Positions 1 to 8,081 of a stretch of 64,000 nt of DNA are shown piece by piece. The notes below the pieces were generated by a model. The model ran no database searches. It had not been told where the DNA came from and saw only the letters and a list, made by a program, of their open reading frames with translations. Position 1 is the first letter of the stretch, and every line of letters starts with the position of its first letter. Origin of the DNA: Flagellimonas sp. 389 (lineage in GTDB: Bacteria; Bacteroidota; Bacteroidia; Flavobacteriales; Flavobacteriaceae). The stretch covers positions 1 through 64,000 of the forward strand of contig NZ_JAHCMU010000023.1 in the NCBI RefSeq assembly GCF_018449435.1, read 5' to 3'. A program made the position numbers and the translations under genes.

Positions 1-1368
1 TCTTTTACATTTTTACCGCTCCGATGTACCAAAAAAAGTGGCCGAAACCCGCTTTTTTACGTAGAGTATGACCAAAACGGAAACATGACAGCCGATGCCA
101 ATAAGGGCATAACCAGCATTAGCTATAACCACCTTAATCTGCCCACGAAAGTAACCATCGACAATGGTAGCGATAACGGTACGATAGACTATGTGTACGA
201 TGCCATAGGTATTAAATTGCGAAAAGAGATTTCAGGGAGCAGTACAGGCACTACGGAATACGCTGGCAATTATATCTATAAAAATGGACAGTTGCAGTTC
301 TTCGATCATCCAGAGGGCTATGTTGAGCCTGACGGTTCAGGGGGTTATGATTACATTTATAATTATATTGACAACGTAGGCAACATAAGGCTTAGCTATA
401 CCGATGCCGATAACAACGGGAGTATAGACCCTGCCAACGAGATAATCGAGGAGAACAATTATTATCCTTTTGGGCTTGAACATAAAGGGTACAATAATGT
501 TGTCAATGGTACGGAAAATAACTATCAGACCTTTATGGGAAAAGAGCATCAACAAGAGTTAGGTCTGGAAACCTACGACTTCGGGGCAAGGAACTATGAC
601 CCAGCCCTAGGAAGATGGATGAACCTTGACCCGTTGGCGGAACAAATGAGGAGGCATAGCCCATATAACTTTGCATTTAACAACCCATTACGTTTCATAG
701 ATCCTGACGGGATGGCTCCAAATGATGTTGTTATTACTGGCGGTGAAAGTCAGGCAGCTTTTGATGATTTGCAAGCCTCAGTACAAACTGAATTGACCCT
801 TGCAAAAGATGCTAATGGTAATGTAACTTATACACAAGTCGGTACGGGAACATTATCTAGTGATGCTCAACAATTAGTAGATGCGATTGATGACCATAGC
901 ATTGAAGTCAATCTAGTGGCTGAGGATACTGAATTTACTGCATCGGGAAGTTTTTATGTTGGAGGAGCTTTTTCAGGGAATACAGTTACTAATAGTCCAA
1001 GTGGAAATACTGTTGACGCTACTCAAGAAGTTAATCCAGAGGTCCTATCAAAGTTTGGAGATGCTAACAGTAAACCCGGAGCAGGAACATTGCATGAAGT
1101 TACTGAAGCCTATCAAGGGGCATTGGTATCTCAAGCGTCGGGAGTATCTTCTCCGGCAGCAAATCAACCAAGAACAGTTTACGCTACGGCTCACGCAAAC
1201 GCTACTGCTCAACCTGGGACTATTACAGTCCGTTATCTTGGGGCAGACCAAAATAGAGGACGAGGAGTTGTGCTTGGTGGTTATACACTAGGTAATGCAC
1301 CGCCTTCAGGTACTCAGAGAGCACAGTATATATCGAATGGGGTTGTTATACAGGAATTTCCAAAATGA
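1..1368 (+). CDS. RHS repeat-associated core protein, 3' part, with variable C-terminal tip
   Basis: The frame is open from base 1, so the gene starts outside the window; the first ATG inside is at 85 and is probably internal. YD-type repeats such as YDQNGNM and the RHS core DFGARNYDPALGRWMNLDPL are followed by the SPYNFAFNNPLRFIDPDGM hallmark, which ends near base 714. The last ~215 residues are a different, Ala/Thr/Gly-rich domain, as in polymorphic toxins where the core encapsulates a C-terminal effector. The tip contains LHEVTEAY (bases 1090-1113), which could bind metal, but it lacks the second His of HExxH, so the activity is unknown. These proteins are normally exported. The first ~60 bases translate poorly as RHS sequence, so an upstream frameshift or recombination junction is possible. 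Confidence 0.85.
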   Translation, partial: SFTFLPLRCTKKSGRNPLFYVEYDQNGNMTADANKGITSISYNHLNLPTKVTIDNGSDNGTIDYVYDAIGIKLRKEISGSSTGTTEYAGNYIYKNGQLQFFDHPEGYVEPDGSGGYDYIYNYIDNVGNIRLSYTDADNNGSIDPANEIIEENNYYPFGLEHKGYNNVVNGTENNYQTFMGKEHQQELGLETYDFGARNYDPALGRWMNLDPLAEQMRRHSPYNFAFNNPLRFIDPDGMAPNDVVITGGESQAAFDDLQASVQTELTLAKDANGNVTYTQVGTGTLSSDAQQLVDAIDDHSIEVNLVAEDTEFTASGSFYVGGAFSGNTVTNSPSGNTVDATQEVNPEVLSKFGDANSKPGAGTLHEVTEAYQGALVSQASGVSSPAANQPRTVYATAHANATAQPGTITVRYLGADQNRGRGVVLGGYTLGNAPPSGTQRAQYISNGVVIQEFPK

Positions 1369-1374
1369 CATAAG

Positions 1375-1833
1375 ATGATTATGAAAAAAATTTATATAGG
1401 ACTATTAATTTTAGGTATGGCTTCTTGCAAAAGTGTCAAGACGCAAGAAAATATTCCTTCAACTGAAATTGACCTTTCGACAGCAATGAGAGGTAAGGTT
1501 TATAAAATCGACTCGTTAAACAATTACTATTTGATATATGTATCTGATGAGAAGTTATCCTATAAAATTGTTTCAGAAAAAGTAAATAAATCTACTTGCA
1601 ATGAAATCATGATAGATTCCACCTACAATTTTAAAATCAATCAATTGACGAGCGATACTCCACCGCCAGAAGGTAATTCAAATATACCTACACCGATAAA
1701 TCATTTAGATATTGCAAGATGTGTTAAGTTTAGCGGCAATACTGAAATATGTACTGAACCCGGAATAAACAATCTATATTCATCATCCAATTTGACAGGA
1801 TTATGTATTGTGAAAAAGAAAGAATCTAAGTGA
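1375..1833 (+). CDS. small lipoprotein, candidate immunity partner of the RHS tip
   Basis: A 152-residue protein starting 6 bases after the RHS stop. ATG at 1375 and 1381 are both possible; 1381 gives the neater signal peptide. The N-terminus is a lipoprotein signal with lipobox GMASC, so the mature protein is probably anchored in a membrane facing the periplasm. The rest has no recognised domain. Four further Cys residues (in STCNEI, IARCVK, EICTEP and GLCIV) could form disulfides. Position directly behind a toxin-like RHS tip is the usual place for an immunity gene, and a periplasmic lipoprotein would suit an effector acting in that compartment. This role is inferred from position only. It is followed by a strong terminator, so the pair forms a closed unit. 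Confidence 0.7.
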   Translation: MIMKKIYIGLLILGMASCKSVKTQENIPSTEIDLSTAMRGKVYKIDSLNNYYLIYVSDEKLSYKIVSEKVNKSTCNEIMIDSTYNFKINQLTSDTPPPEGNSNIPTPINHLDIARCVKFSGNTEICTEPGINNLYSSSNLTGLCIVKKKESK

Positions 1834-1854
1834 ATCGGAGATGACAGAAACATA

Positions 1855-1879
1855 AACCGCCCACCGAGGCGGTTTTTTA
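1855..1879 (+). terminator. Rho-independent terminator after the RHS/lipoprotein pair
   Basis: AACCGCC and GGCGGTT form a perfect 7-bp stem with a 6-nt loop, followed by a T run. It lies 22 bases after the lipoprotein stop codon and separates this module from the secretion-like operon. Confidence 0.85.
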
Positions 1880-2234
1880 TTGCGCCAGTTTTTGGGTAAG
1901 GTCTGCCTTTAGCACGAAAGCGGAAAGAAAATCCTTAACGGTCTCCTTTTGTTTGCTCGAAAGTTTTTGCCCCGCTCCCGCCAGTTTGCAACTGGTGGCG
2001 TACCGAGTAAGAAAACAATAGACTGTTTAACCATTTAAAACAGGTATCCATAAATTTCGTTGCGATACATATGTTTTATAGTTTCCTATTGCAGTAGGAA
2101 AGGAAACTTTAGTAATGATATTTTTAGATAAATAAGGCTGTTTTCAAAGCTTTGTATATCCAAATTAAATAAAGAATTTACTTTCAATAGCATCTATATT
2201 TTCTGTACCTTCATGCTACCAATGAAACCATAAC
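1880..2234. other. intergenic stretch with a possible gene remnant on the minus strand
   Basis: No complete gene is seen. On the minus strand, bases 2026 down to 1877 are open and read like a C-terminal fragment (KLSSKQKETVKDFLSAFVLK near its end) with protein-like composition but no start codon. It may be the tail of a gene broken when the RHS module moved in. Bases 2030-2234 are AT-rich and should hold the promoter of the following operon; no clear TTTG/TANNTTTG pair was found. Confidence 0.3.
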
Positions 2235-2963
2235 ATGAAATATTTTAAAGCCTACTGGACAATTGCACTAGGAGTACTTTTTTTATTGGGGTGTAACGCA
2301 TACAAAGCCCAAAAACAAGAAGCCCAATTAAACTTTCCAGCGTTGGGGACCCTAATAAAAACAAAGGGAGATTTATGGTACAATGCGGTGGAACAAGTAG
2401 GTGTTCCAGATTGGTCCGCCCTTAAAGTCGATGTACAACAACTCCCGTTCAATAGGACCAGTTATGGCTCCTATGCCAGGTATATGGAGCAAGCGGGCAA
2501 GATCAACAGCATTGCCTATGTAGATTCGTTGCCCTACAAACCAAAGTACCTACGGTTACAGCTTTTGGACAAATTGGGGATGACCCAATTGCTCAATACG
2601 GATACGCACAGAGCACTCCGCTCCTATATTGCCCAAGATGAGGGTTATAAATTGGTAACGGGATTGGACATTACGGTTTCGGAAACGGAAATGCCAAGTT
2701 TCTTGCAAGCCGAGGCCGTTCAGCTTCAAAAAGATGTTTACGGGAACATACAGCTTGCAACCATAAACGGAACAACGGAAAACAGGTATTTTTTCTCGGA
2801 GCTTCAAATATTTGGTTATCAGTATGCCAACTTTTGCTGGGGAGAGGACAGGTATCACAATCTGATCATCGAAAACCTGTTGTCCGAAAAAGAAAAATGT
2901 CCAAAAGGAACATATTTGAAGTCCATCAAAGTGAACAGCGATAGATCATATCTAAAATTTTAG
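2235..2963 (+). CDS. uncharacterised lipoprotein, first gene of the pseudopilin operon
   Basis: 242 residues with a lipoprotein signal peptide (LLGCNAY lipobox, Cys at about 20). I recognise no family. The mature part is a mixed alpha/beta soluble domain with no further membrane segment, so it is probably anchored in the outer membrane or the periplasmic face of the inner membrane. It is 3 bases from the next gene and is the first of seven same-strand genes with tiny gaps or overlaps that end in a GspF-like protein, so an accessory or pilotin-like role in that machine is a reasonable guess. Nothing in the sequence proves it. Confidence 0.7.
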   Translation: MKYFKAYWTIALGVLFLLGCNAYKAQKQEAQLNFPALGTLIKTKGDLWYNAVEQVGVPDWSALKVDVQQLPFNRTSYGSYARYMEQAGKINSIAYVDSLPYKPKYLRLQLLDKLGMTQLLNTDTHRALRSYIAQDEGYKLVTGLDITVSETEMPSFLQAEAVQLQKDVYGNIQLATINGTTENRYFFSELQIFGYQYANFCWGEDRYHNLIIENLLSEKEKCPKGTYLKSIKVNSDRSYLKF

Positions 2964-2966
2964 CGA

Positions 2967-3662
2967 ATGGGAAAAAAGAACATGTATATTCTGGTCGTGG
3001 TTTTATTGGCGTTTTTGGGCTGTGAGGATATTCTGGAAGTTCCGGATATTTCTGACCAAACCGTTCCTGTCCTAGCTCCTTTGGAGGGAAGTATTTTGAC
3101 GTCTAACGAAGTGGGGTTCAATTGGCAACGCATTGATGATGCCACTCGGTTCAACATTCAAATTGCAACGCCCAATTTTGAGAATGCCACCCAAATCGTA
3201 TTGGACAGTATTATTGTGGAAGATACCTTGGGAAATATTGAGACTAGAATCGTGCAGGATCTTTTTAACGGAACGTACACATGGCGCATAAAAGCATTGA
3301 ACAGCGATTACGAAACTGCCTATACCTTGAACAGTTTTCAGGTAAACGGTGATGAGGACCTCGATATAATTCCACCCAATACCCCACAACTGGCAACGCC
3401 TGCCAATGGAGCATCGCAGAGTGACGCCACAGTAAATTTTTCTTGGACAAGGGAAGATGTTCCCGGAACCGCGGAACGGGACAGTATTTTTATTTTCTCG
3501 GATGAAAGCCTACAAAACTTGGTTACAAAAGCTTTGGGCGCCAACAAGACATTCTCAACAAACGTAGCTACGGGTACTTTTTATTGGCGCGTGCGGGCCT
3601 ATGATGCCGCTGGTAATGAAAGTGATAACAGCACTACATTTAATTTTACAGTTGAGGAGTGA
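2967..3662 (+). CDS. lipoprotein with two fibronectin-III-like domains
   Basis: 231 residues. The lipobox LLAFLGCED marks a lipoprotein. Two Ig/FN3-like beta-sandwich repeats follow, at roughly residues 30-125 and 135-230. Each opens with a Pro-rich P-x-L-x-x-P segment and ends with an F/YTWR or YWRVRA strand typical of FN3-like domains. The second ends in AYDAAGNES followed by FNFTV. Such domains mediate protein-protein contacts in surface assemblies. The gene ends in a GTGA overlap with the next gene, which indicates translational coupling within the pseudopilin operon. Function beyond surface scaffolding is unknown. Confidence 0.75.
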   Translation: MGKKNMYILVVVLLAFLGCEDILEVPDISDQTVPVLAPLEGSILTSNEVGFNWQRIDDATRFNIQIATPNFENATQIVLDSIIVEDTLGNIETRIVQDLFNGTYTWRIKALNSDYETAYTLNSFQVNGDEDLDIIPPNTPQLATPANGASQSDATVNFSWTREDVPGTAERDSIFIFSDESLQNLVTKALGANKTFSTNVATGTFYWRVRAYDAAGNESDNSTTFNFTVEE

Positions 3663-4132
3663 GCAAAAATGTAAAGACATATCTATTGTTGGGTCTGGTT
3701 CTGGCCATATGGGGCATCATTGGGTTTAGGATACTCGGTGTTTTTTCTCCAGAGCGAGAAGCGGTAGTCGCTGTTGAAAAGCTAAATTTTAAACCCAAGG
3801 AGATCGTAGAAAGGGATACGTTCAGCATTCTAGCGGATTATCGAGATCCTTTTCTGGGAACGCTGAGTGCCACTAAAAAAAAGACCGGCACCTCTTCTAG
3901 ACCCAAGCCACCTGTGGTAGCGTTTCCGAATATCATGTATACGGGCCTGATTACGGACCAGCAAACAAAAGCCAATATTTTTTTTGTGACCATAGCGGGC
4001 AAGCAATTCCTTATGCAAAAAAGGGGGATGGAAAATGAAGTCACTTTGATAAGCGGAAACGGGAAACATATCAAAGTACGGTACAAGGGAAAACTAAAAA
4101 CGATACCATTACAAGGTGCAAATCAATACTAA
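3659..4132 (+). CDS. GspC/PilP-like inner-membrane protein of the pseudopilin operon
   Basis: 157 residues with a GTG start overlapping the upstream stop as GTGA. One N-terminal membrane helix (about residues 7-27) is followed by a periplasmic part with YRDPFLGTL and a basic/Pro linker, then a small beta domain (about 85-155) with NIMYTGLI and a GKQFLMQKRG hairpin. This layout, one helix, a linker and a small beta-barrel homology region, is that of GspC or PilP, which link the inner-membrane platform to the secretin. Sequence similarity to either family is only weak by eye, so the call rests on architecture and on pseudopilin and GspF neighbours. Confidence 0.55.
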   Translation: MSKNVKTYLLLGLVLAIWGIIGFRILGVFSPEREAVVAVEKLNFKPKEIVERDTFSILADYRDPFLGTLSATKKKTGTSSRPKPPVVAFPNIMYTGLITDQQTKANIFFVTIAGKQFLMQKRGMENEVTLISGNGKHIKVRYKGKLKTIPLQGANQY

Positions 4133-5378
4133 AATAAAGGCTGGTGCACTGCAATTTGTGCTTCTTGTCGGTGCCGTGATAGCAGTGCTTCTATTAACCT
4201 TTGCCTTATTGCACCAATCCCACGTACTTTTTGGTAAAAAAACATCCAAGACCATTGAGGTAATCAAAAAAGCCGATTTGGCCCTTAACTACGCCATGCA
4301 GCAGAACATTGCGATCAATGATTCGGTAACATTAAAAATGCCGTCGGCTGATGGTGTCGAGGTGTCGGTCCTAAAATCATTTTGGGGTGTCTTTGAGAAA
4401 TATGTTGTCACGTCCAAGTTTAAAAAAACTATGTTCGTAAAAACAGCGTTGGTCGGTGGAGCTGTGGATGAACAGTTCCCTGCATTATACCTTAAGGACA
4501 ATGACCGTCCCATGATCATAGCGGGAAGCGCCAAAATAACCGGAGATGCCTATTTACCGGAACAGGGTATACGACCAGGAACCATAGGGGGACAGTTTTA
4601 CCGATTCAATTTACCCATTTATGGTACTGTAAAAAAGAGTTCCAAGACGTTCCCCACTATCGAGACTTCCCTAAAAAATCATTTAAAACAACTTTCGAGC
4701 CGTGGGAACGGTGGTTTTAGGAATGACAACATACGTTTTTCCGAAGGGTTGAAACTTGTAAATTCTTTTGAATCGTCAACGCAATATATCTATGGCGATA
4801 TGATGAGATTGTCCAATGTGGACTTGCGTGGCAATATTATGATTTGGGCAACCCAGCAAATAAATGTGGGCCGGAATTCGCAGCTAAAAGATGTGGTGCT
4901 CGTAGCACCCAAAATCGTTATAGAAAATGGTTTTAGCGGTGTATTGCAGTGCATAGCCACAAAAAGTATTGAGGTTGAAAGCAAAGTAGCTTTGGATTAT
5001 CCCTCGGCCTTGGTAGTAAATAAGGGCAATAGACCCAACCCTAAAGACCAGTCAGAACCAAACATTCAGATAGGGGAACATGTCTCGATAAAGGGTATTG
5101 TTGCCTATTTGGAAGAAGCTGATGAAGGAAATTTTTCCCCACAGATAACGATAGCAGAAAACACGACAGTTTTTGGTGAGATTTATTGTGAAAAGAACTT
5201 GGAACTCAAAGGAGCGGTTATGGGTAATGTCATAACGGATGCCTTTATTGCCCTAGAAAATGGAAGTGTTTATCAGAATCATCTGTTCAATGGCACAATA
5301 GACGTAACGTTGTTGCCTATGGCATATTCAGGCGTATTGTTCACTAAAGAAAAAGCGCTGGCCAAATGGCTGTACTGA
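4116..5378 (+). CDS. membrane-anchored beta-helix-like protein in the pseudopilin operon
   Basis: 420 residues from a GTG start that overlaps the upstream gene by 17 bases. One N-terminal membrane helix (about residues 10-30) precedes a helical stretch and then a long region (about 125-390) built of short strands with regular hydrophobic spacing, such as LRGNIMIWATQQINVG and LKDVVLVAPKIVIENG. This pattern resembles a right-handed beta-helix or bactofilin-like fold. No family is recognised with confidence. Its place between a GspC/PilP-like protein and two pseudopilins suggests a structural part of the same envelope machine, perhaps a minor-pilin-like or GspK-like component specific to Bacteroidetes. 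The 3' end overlaps the next start by 13 bases. Confidence 0.65.
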   Translation: MQINTKIKAGALQFVLLVGAVIAVLLLTFALLHQSHVLFGKKTSKTIEVIKKADLALNYAMQQNIAINDSVTLKMPSADGVEVSVLKSFWGVFEKYVVTSKFKKTMFVKTALVGGAVDEQFPALYLKDNDRPMIIAGSAKITGDAYLPEQGIRPGTIGGQFYRFNLPIYGTVKKSSKTFPTIETSLKNHLKQLSSRGNGGFRNDNIRFSEGLKLVNSFESSTQYIYGDMMRLSNVDLRGNIMIWATQQINVGRNSQLKDVVLVAPKIVIENGFSGVLQCIATKSIEVESKVALDYPSALVVNKGNRPNPKDQSEPNIQIGEHVSIKGIVAYLEEADEGNFSPQITIAENTTVFGEIYCEKNLELKGAVMGNVITDAFIALENGSVYQNHLFNGTIDVTLLPMAYSGVLFTKEKALAKWLY

Positions 5379-5707
5379 GGAAGATCAAAGCATCCACCCT
5401 AATGGAAACGATGGTAGGTACGGTGCTTATCGTGGTCATTTTCATGCTGTCCAGTTTAGTGATGAACTCGCTGTTTTCCTCTCAGGTAAAAGGAAATCTT
5501 CAGCCTATACATACATATTTAGACCAATTGGAATACCAACTTATCAATGGAAAAGTAACCCTACCATTTTTTGAAGAATGGGAAACATGGAATATTGCTA
5601 TTGGAGAGGTTCAGGAAGATGGAACGATCAGTATTGAAGTGACCGAAAAAGAAGCTATTGGATCAAGGACGATAAAAAGAAAAATCCATTATGTCGAAAA
5701 CCTGTAA
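5366..5707 (+). CDS. type II secretion/type IV pilus-like pseudopilin (minor)
   Basis: 113 residues. The N-terminus KIKASTLMETMVGTVLIVVI carries a prepilin-type motif: a basic leader, Ala instead of Gly before the cleavage point, then a hydrophobic helix with Glu at +5 (Glu14, counting Ser10 as +1). The helix continues to about residue 35 and a short beta-rich globular domain follows. Such proteins are processed by prepilin peptidase and build a short periplasmic pseudopilus. The start lies inside the end of the upstream gene and the stop overlaps the next start, so this is a coupled operon. It is shorter than most GspH/I/J proteins. Confidence 0.75.
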   Translation: MAVLRKIKASTLMETMVGTVLIVVIFMLSSLVMNSLFSSQVKGNLQPIHTYLDQLEYQLINGKVTLPFFEEWETWNIAIGEVQEDGTISIEVTEKEAIGSRTIKRKIHYVENL

Positions 5708-6155
5708 AAAAATAAAGGCCTTCACATTGAGTGAAATGTTGGTCGTGTTGTTATTGACCCTAATTGTGGTGGGACTGGCGTTTTCTGTTTTAGGTTTGGT
5801 ACAAGGGCAGATGAACGATATACAAATAAGTTATGAAGAGCGAGCACAGGACAATCTTTTGCAACAAGCGTTATGGATCGATTTTAATTCCTATTCCAAT
5901 ATTTATTTTTCATCACAAGAGGGAGCACTAGTATTGGCCAACGAGATTGAAAAGAAAGAATATCGTTTCCGAAAAGAATATGTGGTAAATGAAAACGATA
6001 CGATTTTCACCGATTTCAAAATAAACAAGGCTTTTTTTTGGGGCAAAGAAGTGAACAGTGGTAAGGTAGATGCTCTAGAATTTATAAATGAAGGCGAGCA
6101 GATCAAGACACTCTTCGTTTACAAAAGAAATGCAGCTACAGATTTTATGAATTGA
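5691..6155 (+). CDS. pseudopilin, GspJ-like
   Basis: 154 residues. KIKAFTLSEMLVVLLLTLIV is a clear prepilin methylation motif with Phe11 at +1 and Glu15 at +5; the residue before cleavage is Ala instead of Gly. The long hydrophobic helix runs to about residue 37 and is followed by a Q/E-rich amphipathic stretch and a beta domain, as in minor pseudopilins of the GspJ/PilW type. It overlaps the previous pseudopilin by 17 bases and is 1 base from the platform gene, so both pseudopilins and the platform are made together. Confidence 0.8.
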   Translation: MSKTCKKIKAFTLSEMLVVLLLTLIVVGLAFSVLGLVQGQMNDIQISYEERAQDNLLQQALWIDFNSYSNIYFSSQEGALVLANEIEKKEYRFRKEYVVNENDTIFTDFKINKAFFWGKEVNSGKVDALEFINEGEQIKTLFVYKRNAATDFMN

Positions 6156-6156
6156 T

Positions 6157-7299
6157 ATGGGATTTAAACTGGAAAATACAAATAGTGGCACCGTAACGAG
6201 TCTCAATGAAACAAAGAGCGCGGAAAAAACGTCTATTTTAGAACGTGAGTTGACTTTTTTTGGAAAATCGTTCTCCAATAAAAAAAAGGAAGATTTCTAC
6301 ACAGAGCTAAGTGTGCTCCTAAAGGCTGGGATTACCCTTAAAGAAGCCCTGAAACTCATTGAGGAAGGGCAGAAAAAAGAACAGCAAAAAGTTTTGTTCA
6401 AAGATTTGGGAGAGCGTTTGCTCGCTGGAAACAGTTTTTCCGAAGCCATAAAGGACAGAAAAGAATTCTCGGAATATGAGTATTATTCGATTAAGATCGG
6501 CGAGGAGTCTGGAACCCTTACCACCATTACAAACGAATTGGGGTCGTTTTTTGCCAAGAAGAACGAACAACAACGAAGTTTGGTCAACGCACTTACCTAT
6601 CCCATAATAATTTTGATTACTGCGGTCTTAGTAGTGATTTTTATGCTACGAATGGTCGTACCCATGTTTCAGGATATTTTTAAACAGAACAATGTCGATC
6701 TTCCATGGATTACCGAATTTATTGTTGCGGTTTCGGATTTTATCAAAGATTATGGATGGTGGCTTGTATTCATCATCATTGGAGTGTTGCTGCTGCGAAA
6801 AGTTCTTTTTGGCAATGATTGGTTTAAAAGAAAACTGGATTATTTGTTGATAAAGGTCCCATATTTGGGAAGCTTTCTTAAAGCAGTATACTTGGCCCAA
6901 TTTACAAGGGCTATCAGCCTCTTGACAGCTTCTAAAGTTCCCGTTCTCAACAGTATCGAACTTGCTGGGAAAATGATAAGTTTTTATCCCTTGCAGGATG
7001 CTCTGGAGATTGTGAGCACCAAAATCCTACAAGGGGAAAGTTTGAGCAATAGTCTTAAAGGCAATAAGGTGTTTAGCAATAAGATGATATCAATGGTCAA
7101 AGTTGCGGAAGAGACCAATCAAACCGAGTTTATGTTCGAACGATTGAACCAGCAGTACAGTGTTGAGGTACAACAAAAATCAAAACTATTGAGTACGTTA
7201 TTGGAACCCATGATCATTTTGATCGTTGGTGTTTGTGTGGGAGTGATACTGGTTGCGATGTACTTGCCAATGTTTAAACTGGGCAGTGTGCTTGGATAG
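6157..7299 (+). CDS. type II secretion system F family platform protein (GspF/PilC)
   Basis: 380 residues, close to the usual ~400. Two T2SSF domains are visible: the first (about residues 45-170) with FYTELSVLLKAGITLKEAL and an ESGTL motif, the second (about 245-370) with FTRAISLLTASKVPVLNSIE and KVAEETNQTE. Three membrane helices lie near residues 145-170, 195-215 and 350-375, as in GspF and PilC. The protein is the inner-membrane platform that couples a GspE/PilB ATPase to pseudopilus assembly. No ATPase, secretin or major pseudopilin gene lies in this window. It is the last gene of the operon. Confidence 0.92.
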   Translation: MGFKLENTNSGTVTSLNETKSAEKTSILERELTFFGKSFSNKKKEDFYTELSVLLKAGITLKEALKLIEEGQKKEQQKVLFKDLGERLLAGNSFSEAIKDRKEFSEYEYYSIKIGEESGTLTTITNELGSFFAKKNEQQRSLVNALTYPIIILITAVLVVIFMLRMVVPMFQDIFKQNNVDLPWITEFIVAVSDFIKDYGWWLVFIIIGVLLLRKVLFGNDWFKRKLDYLLIKVPYLGSFLKAVYLAQFTRAISLLTASKVPVLNSIELAGKMISFYPLQDALEIVSTKILQGESLSNSLKGNKVFSNKMISMVKVAEETNQTEFMFERLNQQYSVEVQQKSKLLSTLLEPMIILIVGVCVGVILVAMYLPMFKLGSVLG

Positions 7300-7489
7300 T
7301 TTTTATGGAGTTGATTTTATTTTTGTAAAAAAAGCATTTAAATATCAAAGTGAAAATCGTATTTTTAGTATTGCAAGACAACATTTTATTTACATCGATT
7401 TGTACAATTTTGAACCGAGTTTAGTTTTCGGTTAATCATTCAAAAAATAATATGTAAAAATCTGATAGTTAGTATATTGTGATGATAGA

Positions 7490-7568
7490 ATTAGTTCTGT
7501 CATCCTGACGAACCACTTTTCAAGTGGCACCAAAACACTGTTAATCGTATGAATTTCAGTGTTTTTTC
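7490..7568 (+). ncRNA. candidate structured 3' UTR or small RNA
   Basis: Between the GspF gene and the next gene lies a small hairpin (CCACTTTTCAAGTGG, 7513-7527) followed at once by a terminator hairpin (7532-7567). The pair could be the end of the operon transcript or a separate small RNA. No convincing promoter was seen. The 7300-7490 stretch before it is AT-rich with no gene. Confidence 0.25.
7532..7567 (+). terminator. Rho-independent terminator
   Basis: AAAACACTG pairs with CAGTGTTTT (9 bp) around a 16-nt loop and is followed by a T-rich tail. It is the first clear terminator after the pseudopilin/GspF operon, about 230 bases past its last stop. Confidence 0.65.
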
Positions 7569-7644
7569 GTTTTTCTAATATCAAATGATATCAAACAAAA
7601 CCAAACTAAAAGTTACCTAAGAAATTGAACCAGTAAATCAATTA

Positions 7645-7833
7645 CTACTGGTAATAACCAACCAAAAGACGAATAAGAACCTTAAGGAAATGACCAAAGC
7701 CCCAAACTAAACCAACTTTCCAAACTTTTTGTCTAATCTCAATAGACAATGGTGTAATGGCCGCTAAACGATCTGGTCCAGAAACTACATGTAATAACAA
7801 TGCGACTAAACCTGCAAGTATAGGAAAGCCCAT
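7645..7833 (-). pseudogene. truncated UreH-like/TauE-like membrane transporter fragment
   Basis: A 62-codon frame starting at an ATG reads MGFPILAGLVALLLHVVSG and continues with GPDRLAAITPLSIE and WKVGLVWGFGH. This matches the N-terminal part of the UreH-like metal transporter family, where GPDHLAAVTP and WKVGLFWGLGH are typical. It stops after about one quarter of the expected ~220 residues, and the conserved His of GPDH has become Arg. No continuation is evident on the minus strand downstream. I read it as a decayed gene. Flanking DNA on both sides is AT-rich and gene-free. Confidence 0.6.
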
Positions 7834-8081
7834 TAGTTAGTTTAGAAACAACAATTTAGGGATTTCTATTTTAGAATGATATCAACAAACCTAAAATATT
7901 ATGGGATATTTTCTATGGTAACTATCTTACATAAGCAATTGTATCTTTTTGATATGAAATAGAAAAATATCTATTGACTATTTTAAAATAATCTAAATTT
8001 ATATTGCTGAAAATCAGTTATTTAAATTGTTTCTAACAATGCCCAATCTTAATTTTATAATAAATTTAAAAACGAATTGTT

